Source: Pseudomonas sp. UFMG81 | GTDB lineage: Bacteria > Pseudomonadota > Gammaproteobacteria > Pseudomonadales > Pseudomonadaceae | Direction of reading: 5' to 3' | NCBI RefSeq assembly: GCF_015354575.1 | Contig: NZ_JACAFQ010000022.1 | Span: forward strand, 80,797 to 134,421 | DNA: 53,625 nucleotides | In this document: piece by piece, positions 1-8,326 of the stretch | How the letters are laid out: each line of letters begins with the position of its first letter | Position numbering within the stretch: the stretch's first letter is position 1 | Notes under the pieces: model-generated | What the model was told of the DNA's origin: nothing | The model's input: the letters and a program-made list of their open reading frames with translations, nothing else | Databases searched by the model: none | Made by a program: the position numbers and the translations under genes

Positions 1-24
1 GCGGCGCTCGATCTTGAGGGCGCT
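1..24. repeat. REP fragment at left edge
   Basis: These 24 bases are identical, in the same orientation, to bases 53596-53619. They form the tail of the long REP form seen three more times between 53134 and 53625. The left edge therefore cuts through a dispersed repeat. Confidence 0.75.
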
Positions 25-81
25 GTAAAACCATCGGCAAGCGCTTGGTGGCCTCATGCGCTAACCGTCAATAACAACAAC

Positions 82-309
82 TCACCCTGAAACACGCCAC
101 CGAACTTCGGTAATGCCATACCGCTCCGCCATAGGCCGACTCACCTTCCGTAACTTCTCCCGCCCAAACTTGGGAATCACCCCGATCCCCGCATCACAAC
201 TGGCCCAATGCCAGGCCTCTGCATTATCCAGCCGCTCCAGCCGAATCACGAACCGCCGTGGCTGCTCATGCAGGTGATACTCGATGACGTACAACTGCGG
301 ACCTGGCAT
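82..309 (-). CDS. DUF6555-like small Pseudomonas protein
   Basis: A 75-residue protein of unknown function. It has a beta-rich start (YVIEYHLH) followed by RRFVIRLERLDNAEAWHWAS, features I recognise from short Pseudomonas-restricted proteins of the DUF6555 type. No signal peptide or membrane segment is visible. I chose the ATG at 309 because AGGAGG lies 10 bases upstream and the length fits the family. An in-frame start at 339 would add ten residues but has no such site. Family assignment is from memory of the consensus. Confidence 0.65.
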   Translation of the reverse strand: MPGPQLYVIEYHLHEQPRRFVIRLERLDNAEAWHWASCDAGIGVIPKFGREKLRKVSRPMAERYGITEVRWRVSG

Positions 310-424
310 TACGCGGCGCCCTCCTTGTTCAATGGCCAACTGAAAACGTTGATCGGCCCTGCGCTGAATAATTCAAAAAATCGTTCACCGCCCGCTCAGC
401 TGCGCAAGGCCCGCGCAGTTGCGG

Positions 425-634
425 TCACGGCTTGTCCGCCCGGCCATGGCTATTGCGTCCTCCCTTGCGCCCAGCCTCCGCAGCCCGCGCCTTGTCATTG
501 GCGAAGTTACCCCCGGAATTCTGCCCGCCCTTGTGCCCCGCCCGGGAGGCCCGTTCACGGTCATTGGCGAAATTGCCCGGGTTGGTTTCCTTGGTACCGC
601 CACGATGGCCAGTACGCACTTGTTCTTCAGCCAT
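425..634 (-). CDS. KGG-repeat general stress protein
   Basis: A 69-residue, very hydrophilic protein with repeated G-G-T/Q-N...GNFANDRERASRAGHKGGQ blocks ending in GRKGGRNSHG. This is the KGG motif of stress-induced proteins related to YciG and fungal con-10, thought to be disordered proteins induced in stationary phase. The ATG at 634 follows GGAG by seven bases; the frame is open further upstream but without a ribosome site. A second member lies at 17056-17238. The surrounding stress genes suggest RpoS control, which is inference. Confidence 0.85.
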   Translation of the reverse strand: MAEEQVRTGHRGGTKETNPGNFANDRERASRAGHKGGQNSGGNFANDKARAAEAGRKGGRNSHGRADKP

Positions 635-764
635 GTTGCTTCTCCTTTGCCCGTTCATTGCACGCGGCACGAAAACCTGGCCACGCACTGATTGCGAACC
701 CCGTACCCAGGCAACTGCTCAAAGCCGATGACAAGGTTCTGACGAATGGCACCTTCATGCGCAC

Positions 765-1316
765 TCAGGCATGCACGCTCCACTGCGTGGCATCCGCCGC
801 GATCGGCAGTTCGTCAATGGCATGGATCATCCCGCTGGCCAACGCCTCCTCCGGCCCCAGGATGCGCGGGTAGGCCATCAGGTAGCGCGTCACATCCAGC
901 ACGTCTTCCGCGCCCTGGGTACGTTCGGCGACGATCTGCGCATACAGCCGCAGGTCGTAGTCCAGGCTCATGGCGTACTCGGCCATGCGCGCATGGTCCA
1001 CCGATCCATGAAGCGTCCAGTGGAACGGGTGGAACAGAAACTTGCTCAAGGCACAGGCGGTACGGTGTTCGCCCGCCAGGAACAGGATATTGCCCATCGA
1101 CTCGACCGTGCCCAGGTTATGGGTGTGCACCGGCACCGGCAGCGAGCGCAGGAAGTTGTACAGGGTGAAGCCGTAGCTGCACTCACCGCCCATGGTGGCG
1201 ATATTGACCTGCAGCAGCTCGGCGCCCTGCTGCAACGCCCGTGAGCAGGTGTTGATCAGGTTGCCACAGGTCGATGAATTGATCGGGCCGGTGTAGTGGA
1301 TGATGTGCCTGGCCAT
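765..1316 (-). CDS. ClpP-like serine protease
   Basis: A 183-residue protein of the ClpP/crotonase fold. VESMGNILFLAG around Ser73 matches the ClpP nucleophile loop, and the FHPFHW segment (His96/His99) sits where the catalytic His is expected. It is shorter and more divergent than housekeeping ClpP, has no ClpX operon partner here, and lacks a signal peptide, so it is probably a cytoplasmic accessory peptidase. It starts 14 bases downstream of the iron-permease-family gene stop and is probably cotranscribed with it. Whether it binds a ClpA/X-type ATPase cannot be told from sequence. Confidence 0.8.
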   Translation of the reverse strand: MARHIIHYTGPINSSTCGNLINTCSRALQQGAELLQVNIATMGGECSYGFTLYNFLRSLPVPVHTHNLGTVESMGNILFLAGEHRTACALSKFLFHPFHWTLHGSVDHARMAEYAMSLDYDLRLYAQIVAERTQGAEDVLDVTRYLMAYPRILGPEEALASGMIHAIDELPIAADATQWSVHA

Positions 1317-1330
1317 GCCGTCCTCCTCGC

Positions 1331-1726
1331 TCAGTCACGGTTGTCCTTGGCCGGAGCATCGTCGCCCGGCGCCTGCTGGTCGTGTTCGCCCATCAGCTGG
1401 TACTGCTTGCGCAAGGCGTGCAGCTCGGCCGGGCCCATGTCTTCGAGGTCCAGCAACGCCTTGTGCGCGCGCTGGGTAGTGCGCAGCAGTTCGTCGATCT
1501 TTATGTGCAACTCGTCGTTGTCGCGGTTCTGGGTGTTCTGGATCAGGAACACCATCAGGAAGGTGATGATGGTGGTCGAGGTGTTGATCACCAGTTGCCA
1601 GGTGTCGTTGAAGTCGAACAGCGGGCCACTGACGGCCCAGAACACGATCAATAGCAGGGCCACGGCGAACGTCAGGGGGCGACCGCTCCAGTTGGCCAGC
1701 CATTGGGCGAAACGATCGAATTTCAT
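1331..1726 (-). CDS. low-affinity iron permease family membrane protein
   Basis: A 131-residue protein with two N-terminal membrane helices (about residues 17-37 and 44-62), then a charged tail with a DELHIKIDELLRTTQRAHKALLDLE helix. This is the layout of the short bacterial Fet4-like, low-affinity iron permease family. Bacterial members are much shorter than yeast Fet4 and their transport role is not established, so the name is by family only. AGGAG lies eight bases before the ATG. The gene is divergent from the ybhP-clsB-ybhN operon and precedes the ClpP-like gene. Confidence 0.8.
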   Translation of the reverse strand: MKFDRFAQWLANWSGRPLTFAVALLLIVFWAVSGPLFDFNDTWQLVINTSTTIITFLMVFLIQNTQNRDNDELHIKIDELLRTTQRAHKALLDLEDMGPAELHALRKQYQLMGEHDQQAPGDDAPAKDNRD

Positions 1727-1874
1727 CGCAAGATCTCCTGCGCATTAACGACCCGACATGCGGTGGAGGCCCCAGGGCGGTGCAAAGTTCCGAAGGCTCC
1801 ACTGGTCATTCCTGCTGAACCCTGCCCCCAGCCGCCCGGTCGTTACTGGAATGGACGAACCAAAGGAAGCCTCT

Positions 1875-2648
1875 GTGAACGAACCCCTGCCCCGCCACGG
1901 TTGCGTGATCGACAAGGTGGCCGCCGTGCAGCAGCTGACGGTGCTGACCCTCAACGTGCACAAGGGTTTCACTCTGTTCAACCGGCGTTTCATCCTCCCC
2001 GAGCTGCGCGAGGCGGTACGCGCAACCGGCGCCGACCTGGTGTTTCTCCAGGAGGTGCATGGCAGCCATGCCCAGCACGCGCAGCGCCATCCAGCCTGGC
2101 CTCAGGCGCCCCAATACGAGTTCCTCGCCGACAGCATGTGGCCGCAGTTCGCCTATGGACGCAACGCCGTCTACCCCCACGGTGACCACGGCAACGCACT
2201 GCTGTCCAAGTTCCCCATCGCCGCCCACGACAACCTCGATGTGTCGATCCATGGCAACGAGCAACGTGGGCTGCTGCACTGTCGCCTGCAGGTACCCGGG
2301 CATGAGCAGGTCCACGCCATCTGCGTGCACCTGGGGCTGCGTGAAACGCACCGCCAGCGCCAGCTGCGCCTGCTGCTGGCGCTGCTCGACAGCCTGCCCG
2401 CGCAGGCCCCGGTGATCGTCGCCGGCGACTTCAACGACTGGCGCCTGAAGGGCGACGCGCTGCTGAGCGGGCACTTGGTGGAAGCGTTCGGCAGCCCGGC
2501 GCGCAGCTTCCCGGCGCGCTTGCCGCTGTTGCGCCTGGACCGCATCTACCTGCGCAACGCCCGCGCCTGTGACGCCAGGGTGCTGACCCGCTACCCCTGG
2601 TCGCACTTGTCCGACCATGCCCCGCTGGTGGCGCAGGTGTCCCTATGA
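1875..2648 (+). CDS. ybhP: endonuclease/exonuclease/phosphatase family protein (YbhP-like)
   Basis: A 257-residue metal-dependent hydrolase of the EEP superfamily. Visible landmarks are LTLNVHKG near the start, the FLQEVHGSH metal-binding Glu, VAGDFNDW in the middle and the C-terminal LSDHAPL. I chose GTG 1875 because AAGGAAG lies six bases upstream; ATG 1851 and an earlier in-frame ATG lack ribosome sites. It overlaps clsB by four bases, giving the same ybhP-clsB-ybhN order as in Escherichia coli, which links it to phospholipid metabolism. Its substrate is unknown; sequence does not separate a nuclease from a lipid phosphodiesterase. Confidence 0.85.
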   Translation: MNEPLPRHGCVIDKVAAVQQLTVLTLNVHKGFTLFNRRFILPELREAVRATGADLVFLQEVHGSHAQHAQRHPAWPQAPQYEFLADSMWPQFAYGRNAVYPHGDHGNALLSKFPIAAHDNLDVSIHGNEQRGLLHCRLQVPGHEQVHAICVHLGLRETHRQRQLRLLLALLDSLPAQAPVIVAGDFNDWRLKGDALLSGHLVEAFGSPARSFPARLPLLRLDRIYLRNARACDARVLTRYPWSHLSDHAPLVAQVSL

Positions 2649-3847
2649 ACGACCACTGGAGCGAGGGCAACCACGTCGAACTGCTGGTCAACGGCGAGCA
2701 GTACTACCCGCGGGTGTTCGCCGCCATCGCCGAGGCGCGCGAGGAGATCCTGCTGGAGACCTTCATCATCTACGACGACAAGGTGGGCCAGCCGCTGCGC
2801 CAGGCGCTGATCGATGCTGCCCGGCGCGGCGTACGGGTGGAGGTGGCGGTGGACGGCTATGGCACGGCCGACCTGGGTGACGAATTCATCGCCTCGCTGA
2901 CCGAGGCCGGCGTGCACTTCCATGCGTTCGACCCGCAGCCGCGCCTGGCCGGCATGCGCACCAACCTGTTCCACCGCCTGCACCGCAAGATCCTGCTGAT
3001 TGATGGCCGCCGCGCGTTCATCGGCGGCCTCAACTACAGCGCCGACCACCTGGGCGATTTCGGTCCGCAGGCCAAACAGGACTATGCCGTCGAGGTCACC
3101 GGCCCTGTGGTGGCCCAGGTGCATGCCTCCAGCTGCCGGCTGCTCGCCCCGGTGCTGGCGTCGCCCAGCACGGTCCGGCCAGTGCCGACGCCCAGCGGCC
3201 AGGCCTCGGCGTTGCTGGTGGAGCGCGACAACCATCACCACCGCAACGACATCGAAGCCCACTACCTGCACGTGTTCCGCCAGGCCCGCCAGCGCATCGT
3301 GGTGGCCAATGCCTACTTCTTCCCCGGCTACCGGTTGCTGCGCGAGCTGCGCAATGCCGCCCGGCGAGGCGTTCAGGTGACCCTGATCCTCCAGGGCCAG
3401 CCCGACATGCGCTGGGTGCGGGCACTCTCACGGCTGCTTTACAACTACCTGCTGCGCGACCAGGTACGCATCCACGAGTACTGCCAGCGCCCGCTGCACG
3501 GCAAGGTGGCGCTGGTGGACGACGACTGGGCCACCGTCGGGTCGAGCAACCTCGACCCGCTGAGCCTGTCGTTCAACCTGGAGGCCAACCTGATGATCCG
3601 CGACCGCGCCTTCAACCACGGCTTGCACCAGCACCTGATGCAGCTGGTCGAGCAGCAGTGCAAGGCGGTGACCCTCGAGCGCATGGTGCGCGGCTACTGG
3701 TGGCGCGCCCCGCTGATCTTCCTGGGCTTCCACCTCACCCGTTATTTCCCGCGCATCGCCGGCTGGTTCCCGGCGCACCGGCAACGGCTCACGTCGCTGC
3801 AACCCGATAGCGATACCCCAGCCAGCTATAACGGGGGCAAGACCTGA
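2645..3847 (+). CDS. clsB: cardiolipin synthase B (phospholipase D family)
   Basis: A 400-residue phospholipase D superfamily enzyme with two HxKx4D motifs: His113-Lys115-Asp120 followed by GGLNYS, and His285-Lys287-Asp292 followed by GSSNLD. It lacks the two N-terminal membrane helices of ClsA, as ClsB does. ClsB makes cardiolipin from phosphatidylglycerol and can transfer phosphatidyl groups to other alcohols. Its start codon overlaps ybhP and its stop overlaps the ybhN start, so the three genes are translationally coupled. The C-terminal YWWRAPLIFLGFHL segment may touch the membrane. Confidence 0.93.
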   Translation: MNDHWSEGNHVELLVNGEQYYPRVFAAIAEAREEILLETFIIYDDKVGQPLRQALIDAARRGVRVEVAVDGYGTADLGDEFIASLTEAGVHFHAFDPQPRLAGMRTNLFHRLHRKILLIDGRRAFIGGLNYSADHLGDFGPQAKQDYAVEVTGPVVAQVHASSCRLLAPVLASPSTVRPVPTPSGQASALLVERDNHHHRNDIEAHYLHVFRQARQRIVVANAYFFPGYRLLRELRNAARRGVQVTLILQGQPDMRWVRALSRLLYNYLLRDQVRIHEYCQRPLHGKVALVDDDWATVGSSNLDPLSLSFNLEANLMIRDRAFNHGLHQHLMQLVEQQCKAVTLERMVRGYWWRAPLIFLGFHLTRYFPRIAGWFPAHRQRLTSLQPDSDTPASYNGGKT

Positions 3848-4806
3848 TGGACGGCAAACGCTGGAAGACCTGGGGCAAGCGCCTGGCTACCCTGCTGTTC
3901 CTTGTGCTGATCCCGACCCTGCTGTTCCTGCTGGCCCGCAACCTGGACTGGCACGAGGTGCACCAGTCGTTGCTGGCTTACAAACCCGGCACCTTGGCGC
4001 TTGGGCTAGGCCTGGCCTTGTGCAGTTACCTGGTGTTCGCCAGCTACGACCTGCTGGCCCGCGCCTACACCGGGCATGGGTTGCCGGCCCGCCAGGTGCT
4101 GCCGGTGGCGTTCGTCTGCTACGCCTTCAACCTCAATTTCACCACCTGGGTCGGCGGCGTAGCCCTGCGCTACCGGCTCTATGGCCGCCTGGGGCTGGAC
4201 ACCGCAACCATCACCCGCATCCTCACCCTGGGGCTGCTGACCAACTGGATGGGCTACCTGCTGCTGGCGGGCAGCGTGTTCGCTGCGGGCTTCGTCAAGT
4301 TGCCGGCCAGCTGGGCGGTGGGCGCCGGCGGCCTGCGCCTGATCGGCGTGCTGATGGTGGCGGTCGCCCTGGGTTACCTGCTGGCCTGCGCCTTCGCCAC
4401 ACGCCGCACCTTCAGCCTGCGCGGCCACGAGGTCACCCTGCCCTCGTTGCGCCTGTCGCTGTGCCAGCTAGCCCTGGGCGCGAGCAACTGGGCGTTGATG
4501 GCGGCGCTGATCCACCTGCTGCTGCCCAGCGAGCTGTTCTATCCCTCGGTGCTGGGGGTGTTGCTGATCAGCTGCATCGCCGGGGTGGTAGCGCACATCC
4601 CGGCCGGGCTGGGGGTGTTGGAAACCGTGTTCCTCGCCCTGCTCCACGGCCAGCTTGGACAAGGCACGTTGGTCGCAGCGCTGCTCGGCTACCGCACGCT
4701 GTATTACCTGATCCCGCTGCTGTTGGCAGTGCTCACCTACCTGTTGCTGGAAAAGCGCGCCCGGCATTTGCGCCAACACCGCCAGGCGGCAGCACAGAAA
4801 CCCTGA
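3847..4806 (+). CDS. ybhN: YbhN-like inner-membrane protein (LPG synthase-type transmembrane domain)
   Basis: A 319-residue polytopic membrane protein of the UPF0104 / lysylphosphatidylglycerol synthase transmembrane family, with about eight hydrophobic segments and no C-terminal aminoacyl-transferase domain. The FNLNFTTWVGGVALRYRLY segment and the late GVVAHIPAGLGVLE motif are typical of the family. It begins at the last base of clsB. Members without the catalytic domain are viewed as lipid flippase-like or membrane-homeostasis proteins; the cardiolipin synthase partner supports a phospholipid-related role, which is inference. Confidence 0.88.
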   Translation: MDGKRWKTWGKRLATLLFLVLIPTLLFLLARNLDWHEVHQSLLAYKPGTLALGLGLALCSYLVFASYDLLARAYTGHGLPARQVLPVAFVCYAFNLNFTTWVGGVALRYRLYGRLGLDTATITRILTLGLLTNWMGYLLLAGSVFAAGFVKLPASWAVGAGGLRLIGVLMVAVALGYLLACAFATRRTFSLRGHEVTLPSLRLSLCQLALGASNWALMAALIHLLLPSELFYPSVLGVLLISCIAGVVAHIPAGLGVLETVFLALLHGQLGQGTLVAALLGYRTLYYLIPLLLAVLTYLLLEKRARHLRQHRQAAAQKP

Positions 4807-4823
4807 AACTGTGGAGGTGACCC

Positions 4824-5246
4824 ATGCGAATCGTGTTCATGCTGCTCCTGCTCGGCGCCGGGCTGCCCGCGTTGGCGGATGATTGCGAAGTGTTCAACCG
4901 CTCCTCCAGCAGTGCGGTGCAGCCGGTGGTGCAACACAGTTGCTACAGCTTCACCGGCATGCCGGCCGAAGCCATCGCCTGGTCGTGCAGCAACGAGAGC
5001 AAGGCCATGGTCAGCAGCGACAAGCGCCGGGTACCGCGCTGCGCCGATGGCAGCCTGGGCCGCTGCATCGCGCCCTTGACCCAGGAGGCCTTGGCCAACC
5101 CTGAGGCCACCGGCCGTGACCAGCCCTCGACCCGCCCGGCGTTGCCCGACGATGCGCGGGTCATCACCTACTACTACGACACCCCGAGCCTGGCCCAGGC
5201 CCGCAGCGACTGCGAACGTGCCGATGGGCTGTGGCAGGCCCATTGA
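4824..5246 (+). CDS. exported Cys-rich protein of unknown function
   Basis: A 140-residue protein with a clear signal peptide (MRIVFMLLLLGAGLPALA, cleavage before DDC). The mature part contains eight or so cysteines likely to form periplasmic disulfides. I do not recognise a domain. GGAGGTGA lies just before the ATG, 17 bases after ybhN, so it may be a fourth operon gene. A REP palindrome starts five bases after its stop and probably ends or stabilises the transcript. Confidence 0.75.
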   Translation: MRIVFMLLLLGAGLPALADDCEVFNRSSSSAVQPVVQHSCYSFTGMPAEAIAWSCSNESKAMVSSDKRRVPRCADGSLGRCIAPLTQEALANPEATGRDQPSTRPALPDDARVITYYYDTPSLAQARSDCERADGLWQAH

Positions 5247-5250
5247 AGCC

Positions 5251-5365
5251 TGTAGGAGCGGCCTTGTGCCGCGAAGGCCGCAAAGCGGCCCCGGCAGTCT
5301 TGAGGTGTACTTGAAATCCTTGGGGCCGCTACGCGGCCCATTCGCGGCACGAGGCCGCTCCTACA
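5251..5365. repeat. paired REP palindrome
   Basis: An inverted pair with outer arms TGTAGGAGCGGCC and GGCCGCTCCTACA and inner arms rich in GCCGCGAAGGCCGC. This is a classic P. putida REP doublet between convergent genes. A half-REP-like stretch continues at about 5393-5425. Confidence 0.9.
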
Positions 5366-5429
5366 GGGGACGTGCAAGCTTCATGGTGGGAGGCTTGCCG
5401 GCGATGGGCCGCAGAGCGGCCCGGTGGTT

Positions 5430-5660
5430 TCACGGCGAAATCGGGTCGCTCGCCGGGAAGGTCTCGTCCAGCGCATTGTCCACGCTGGCCTCGTTGGGTT
5501 GGCTGGCCTCGCCGCATTTGCAGTCCGCCATGCGGCAGGGTTCGCCATGACGGTGGCCACTGGCGCACGCCTCACAGCAGTAGGCCTTGCCGTCCTGCAC
5601 CAGGGCATTGGCGTCCACGGTGCAGGAACAGTGGTGACAGGCACAGCGTTGCTCGTTCAT
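5430..5660 (-). CDS. bacterial metallothionein
   Basis: A 76-residue protein with ten cysteines in the pattern of Pseudomonas metallothioneins (CACHHCSC, YCCEACA, CRMADCKC), plus clustered histidines, so it should bind zinc, cadmium or copper in the cytoplasm. The tail DNALDETFPASDPISP is an added acidic segment found on several short Pseudomonas stress proteins. I chose ATG 5660 with AGGAG eight bases upstream; a GTG directly before it is also possible. It is divergent from ligD. A metallothionein near ligD also fits the stress-gene neighbourhood known in P. aeruginosa. Confidence 0.9.
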   Translation of the reverse strand: MNEQRCACHHCSCTVDANALVQDGKAYCCEACASGHRHGEPCRMADCKCGEASQPNEASVDNALDETFPASDPISP

Positions 5661-5843
5661 CACGGTTTCTCCTGGTTCTGTTCATCGATCACATCGTCGG
5701 TCCATGCCGGCTCTGCATCGAAGGTTCATCCAGTCGACTGCACCGATGGGCCAATGATTCAGCGTTTTTCCCAGGCGGCTTTTTGAACTCTGCCCGCCCC
5801 CGCCGCCTCCCAATTCAAACACCCGGCCCCTTCGGAGCCCGCC

Positions 5844-8303
5844 ATGGCCAAGCCCCTGCAGGACTACCAGCGCAAGCGCGACTTCAACGCCACCCCCGAG
5901 CCCGCCGGCAAACGTGGCCGTAGCCGCCAGGCCCATGCGCTGCAGTACTGCATCCAGAAACACGACGCCAGCCACCTGCATTACGACTTTCGCCTGGAGC
6001 TCGATGGCACCCTGAAAAGCTGGGCGATCCCCAAGGGCCCGTCACTGGACCCCAAGGTGCGCCGCCTGGCCGTGCACGTGGAAGACCATCCGCTGGACTA
6101 CGCCGACTTCGAAGGGCATATCCCCGAAGGCCACTACGGCGCAGGCGACGTGATCGTCTGGGACCGGGGTATCTGGGAGCCCGAGGGCGACCCTCGCCAG
6201 GGCTATGCCAAGGGCAAGCTGCGCTTTCGTTTGCAGGGCGAGAAACTCTCGGGCACCTGGAACCTGTTCCGCACCCACCTGGCCGGCAAGAAGGAGCAGT
6301 GGATGCTGGTCAAGTCCAACGACGAACAGGCCCGCGGCGCAGACGCCTACGACATTCTCCAGGCCCAGCCCGACAGCGTGCTCAGCGACCGCACGCTGGT
6401 GCCGAGTCAGGCCGGCATGGCCAAGCCCGCGCGCAAGGCACGCAAGGCCACTTTGCCGCAGCGGCTGGAGCCGCAGCTGGCCACCCTGGTGGACGCTCCG
6501 CCCAGCGGCGACTGGCGCTACGAGGTCAAGTTCGACGGCTATCGCATGCTCGCCCGCATTGACGGTGATGACGTGCGCCTGTTCACCCGCAATGGCCATG
6601 ACTGGAGCGCCAGGATGCCCAGCCAGATTGCCGCGCTGCGGGCCCTGGGGCTGGATTCAGCCTGGCTCGACGGTGAGATGGTGGTGGCCGACGACAACGG
6701 CGTGGCGGACTTCCAGGCCCTGCAGAATGCCTTCGACAGCGGCCAGGACGCGGGCATCCGCTATTACCTGTTCGACTTGCCCTACCTGGGCGGCGCCGAC
6801 CTGCGTCCGTTGCCGCTGAGCCAGCGCCGCGAGGCGCTGGAACAGCTGCTGGAACACAATGCGTCTGAGCTGCTCACGTTTTCCGCTACCTTCGACCAAC
6901 CCGTGGACGCGCTGCTTGACAGCGCCTGCCGGCTGCAACTCGAAGGCCTGATCGGCAAGCGTGCCGACAGTTCCTATGTGGGCCGACGCAGCAGCGACTG
7001 GATCAAGCTCAAGTGCAAGCAGCGCCAGGAGTTCGTGATCGTCGGCTACACCGACCCCAAGGGCAGCCGCACGGCCTTCGGTGCCTTGCTGCTGGCCCTG
7101 CACGACCCCGACAAGGGCGAGCTGCGCTATGCCGGCAAAGTCGGCACTGGCTTCAGCGCCACCACATTGGCCAGCCTCCACGCCCGTCTCAAACCCCTGG
7201 AAACGGCCAAGCCCGCACTGGCCAACCCGCCGACCGGCAGCGAAGCCCGCGGTGTGCACTGGCTCAAGCCGCACCTGCTGGCCGAGGTCGCGTATGCGCA
7301 GATGACCCGCGAAGGCATCGTGCGCCACTCGGTGTTCCATGGCCTGCGCGACGACAAGCCCGCCACCGCCATCGACCTGGAGCGCGCCATGCCTTCCCGC
7401 CCAGCGACCAAGACCCAGCGCGGTGCGCTGGGCAACCTGCGCCTGACCCACCCTGACCGGGTGATCGACGCCACCACCGGCACCACCAAGCGCCAGGTCG
7501 CCGAGTACTACGCCCAGGTCGCACAAAAGCTGCTGCCGCAGCTCAAGGACCGCCCCGTGGCCCTGGTGCGCGCACCCGACGGCCTGGCCGGGGAGCTGTT
7601 CTTCCAGAAGAACGCCGGTCAGTTGCACCTGCCCGGTGTGGTCACCTACACCAAGGCCCAGGCTGGCCAGGGGGCGATGCTGCTCAATCGCGCCGACAGC
7701 CTGCTGGGCGCGGTGCAGATGAACATGCTCGAGTTGCACACCTGGAACGCCACCGCCAAGGATTTCGAGCGCCCCGACCGTTTCATCCTCGACCTCGACC
7801 CCGACCCGGCACTGCCGTGGAAGGCCATGCTCGAAGCCACCCAGCTCACCCTGACCCTGCTCGACGAACTGGGGCTGAAGGTGTTCCTCAAGACCAGTGG
7901 CGGCAAGGGCATGCACCTGGTGGTGCCGCTGACCCGGCGTGCCGGCTGGGACGAGGTCAAGGACTTCAGCCACGCCATCGTCGAGCACCTGGCTGGGCTA
8001 TTCCCCGAGCGCCTGAGCGCCGTGTCGGGGCCAAAAAACCGGGTCGGGCGGATCTTCATCGACTACCTGCGCAACGGTAAAGGCGCTACCACCGTCTCGG
8101 CTTACTCGCTGCGCGCCCGCGATGGCCTGCCGGTGTCGGTACCGATCTGGCGCGAGGAGCTGGACCAGCTCAAAGGCGCCAACCAGTGGCATGTCGGCAA
8201 CCTGCACGAGCGCTTGGGCGAAGTGGATGACCCGTGGGCGCAGATGGGCAAGGTGCGCCAGTCGATCACCGCGCGCATGCGCAAGCAACTTGGGCTGGCC
8301 TGA
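5844..8303 (+). CDS. ligD: ATP-dependent DNA ligase D (multifunctional end-joining enzyme)
   Basis: An 819-residue protein with all three LigD activities in the order phosphoesterase, ligase, polymerase, as in Pseudomonas. HDASHLHYDFRLEL near residues 41-54 marks the 3'-phosphoesterase. KFDG with adenylated Lys229 marks the ATP-dependent ligase. DLD at Asp650/Asp652 marks the primase-type polymerase. It repairs double-strand breaks by non-homologous end joining with Ku, which is encoded 3.2 kb away on the opposite strand. The next gene, an acyl-CoA dehydrogenase, starts 24 bases after the stop. Confidence 0.97.
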   Translation: MAKPLQDYQRKRDFNATPEPAGKRGRSRQAHALQYCIQKHDASHLHYDFRLELDGTLKSWAIPKGPSLDPKVRRLAVHVEDHPLDYADFEGHIPEGHYGAGDVIVWDRGIWEPEGDPRQGYAKGKLRFRLQGEKLSGTWNLFRTHLAGKKEQWMLVKSNDEQARGADAYDILQAQPDSVLSDRTLVPSQAGMAKPARKARKATLPQRLEPQLATLVDAPPSGDWRYEVKFDGYRMLARIDGDDVRLFTRNGHDWSARMPSQIAALRALGLDSAWLDGEMVVADDNGVADFQALQNAFDSGQDAGIRYYLFDLPYLGGADLRPLPLSQRREALEQLLEHNASELLTFSATFDQPVDALLDSACRLQLEGLIGKRADSSYVGRRSSDWIKLKCKQRQEFVIVGYTDPKGSRTAFGALLLALHDPDKGELRYAGKVGTGFSATTLASLHARLKPLETAKPALANPPTGSEARGVHWLKPHLLAEVAYAQMTREGIVRHSVFHGLRDDKPATAIDLERAMPSRPATKTQRGALGNLRLTHPDRVIDATTGTTKRQVAEYYAQVAQKLLPQLKDRPVALVRAPDGLAGELFFQKNAGQLHLPGVVTYTKAQAGQGAMLLNRADSLLGAVQMNMLELHTWNATAKDFERPDRFILDLDPDPALPWKAMLEATQLTLTLLDELGLKVFLKTSGGKGMHLVVPLTRRAGWDEVKDFSHAIVEHLAGLFPERLSAVSGPKNRVGRIFIDYLRNGKGATTVSAYSLRARDGLPVSVPIWREELDQLKGANQWHVGNLHERLGEVDDPWAQMGKVRQSITARMRKQLGLA

Positions 8304-8326
8304 CAGCAACCAGGGGGAACCCATCG

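Noticed and set aside
6657..7988. 443-residue open frame on the minus strand inside ligD
   Set aside because: It is the antisense shadow of a high-GC gene: low-complexity Gly/Gln/Val/His composition, no domain, and ligD on the plus strand is unmistakable.
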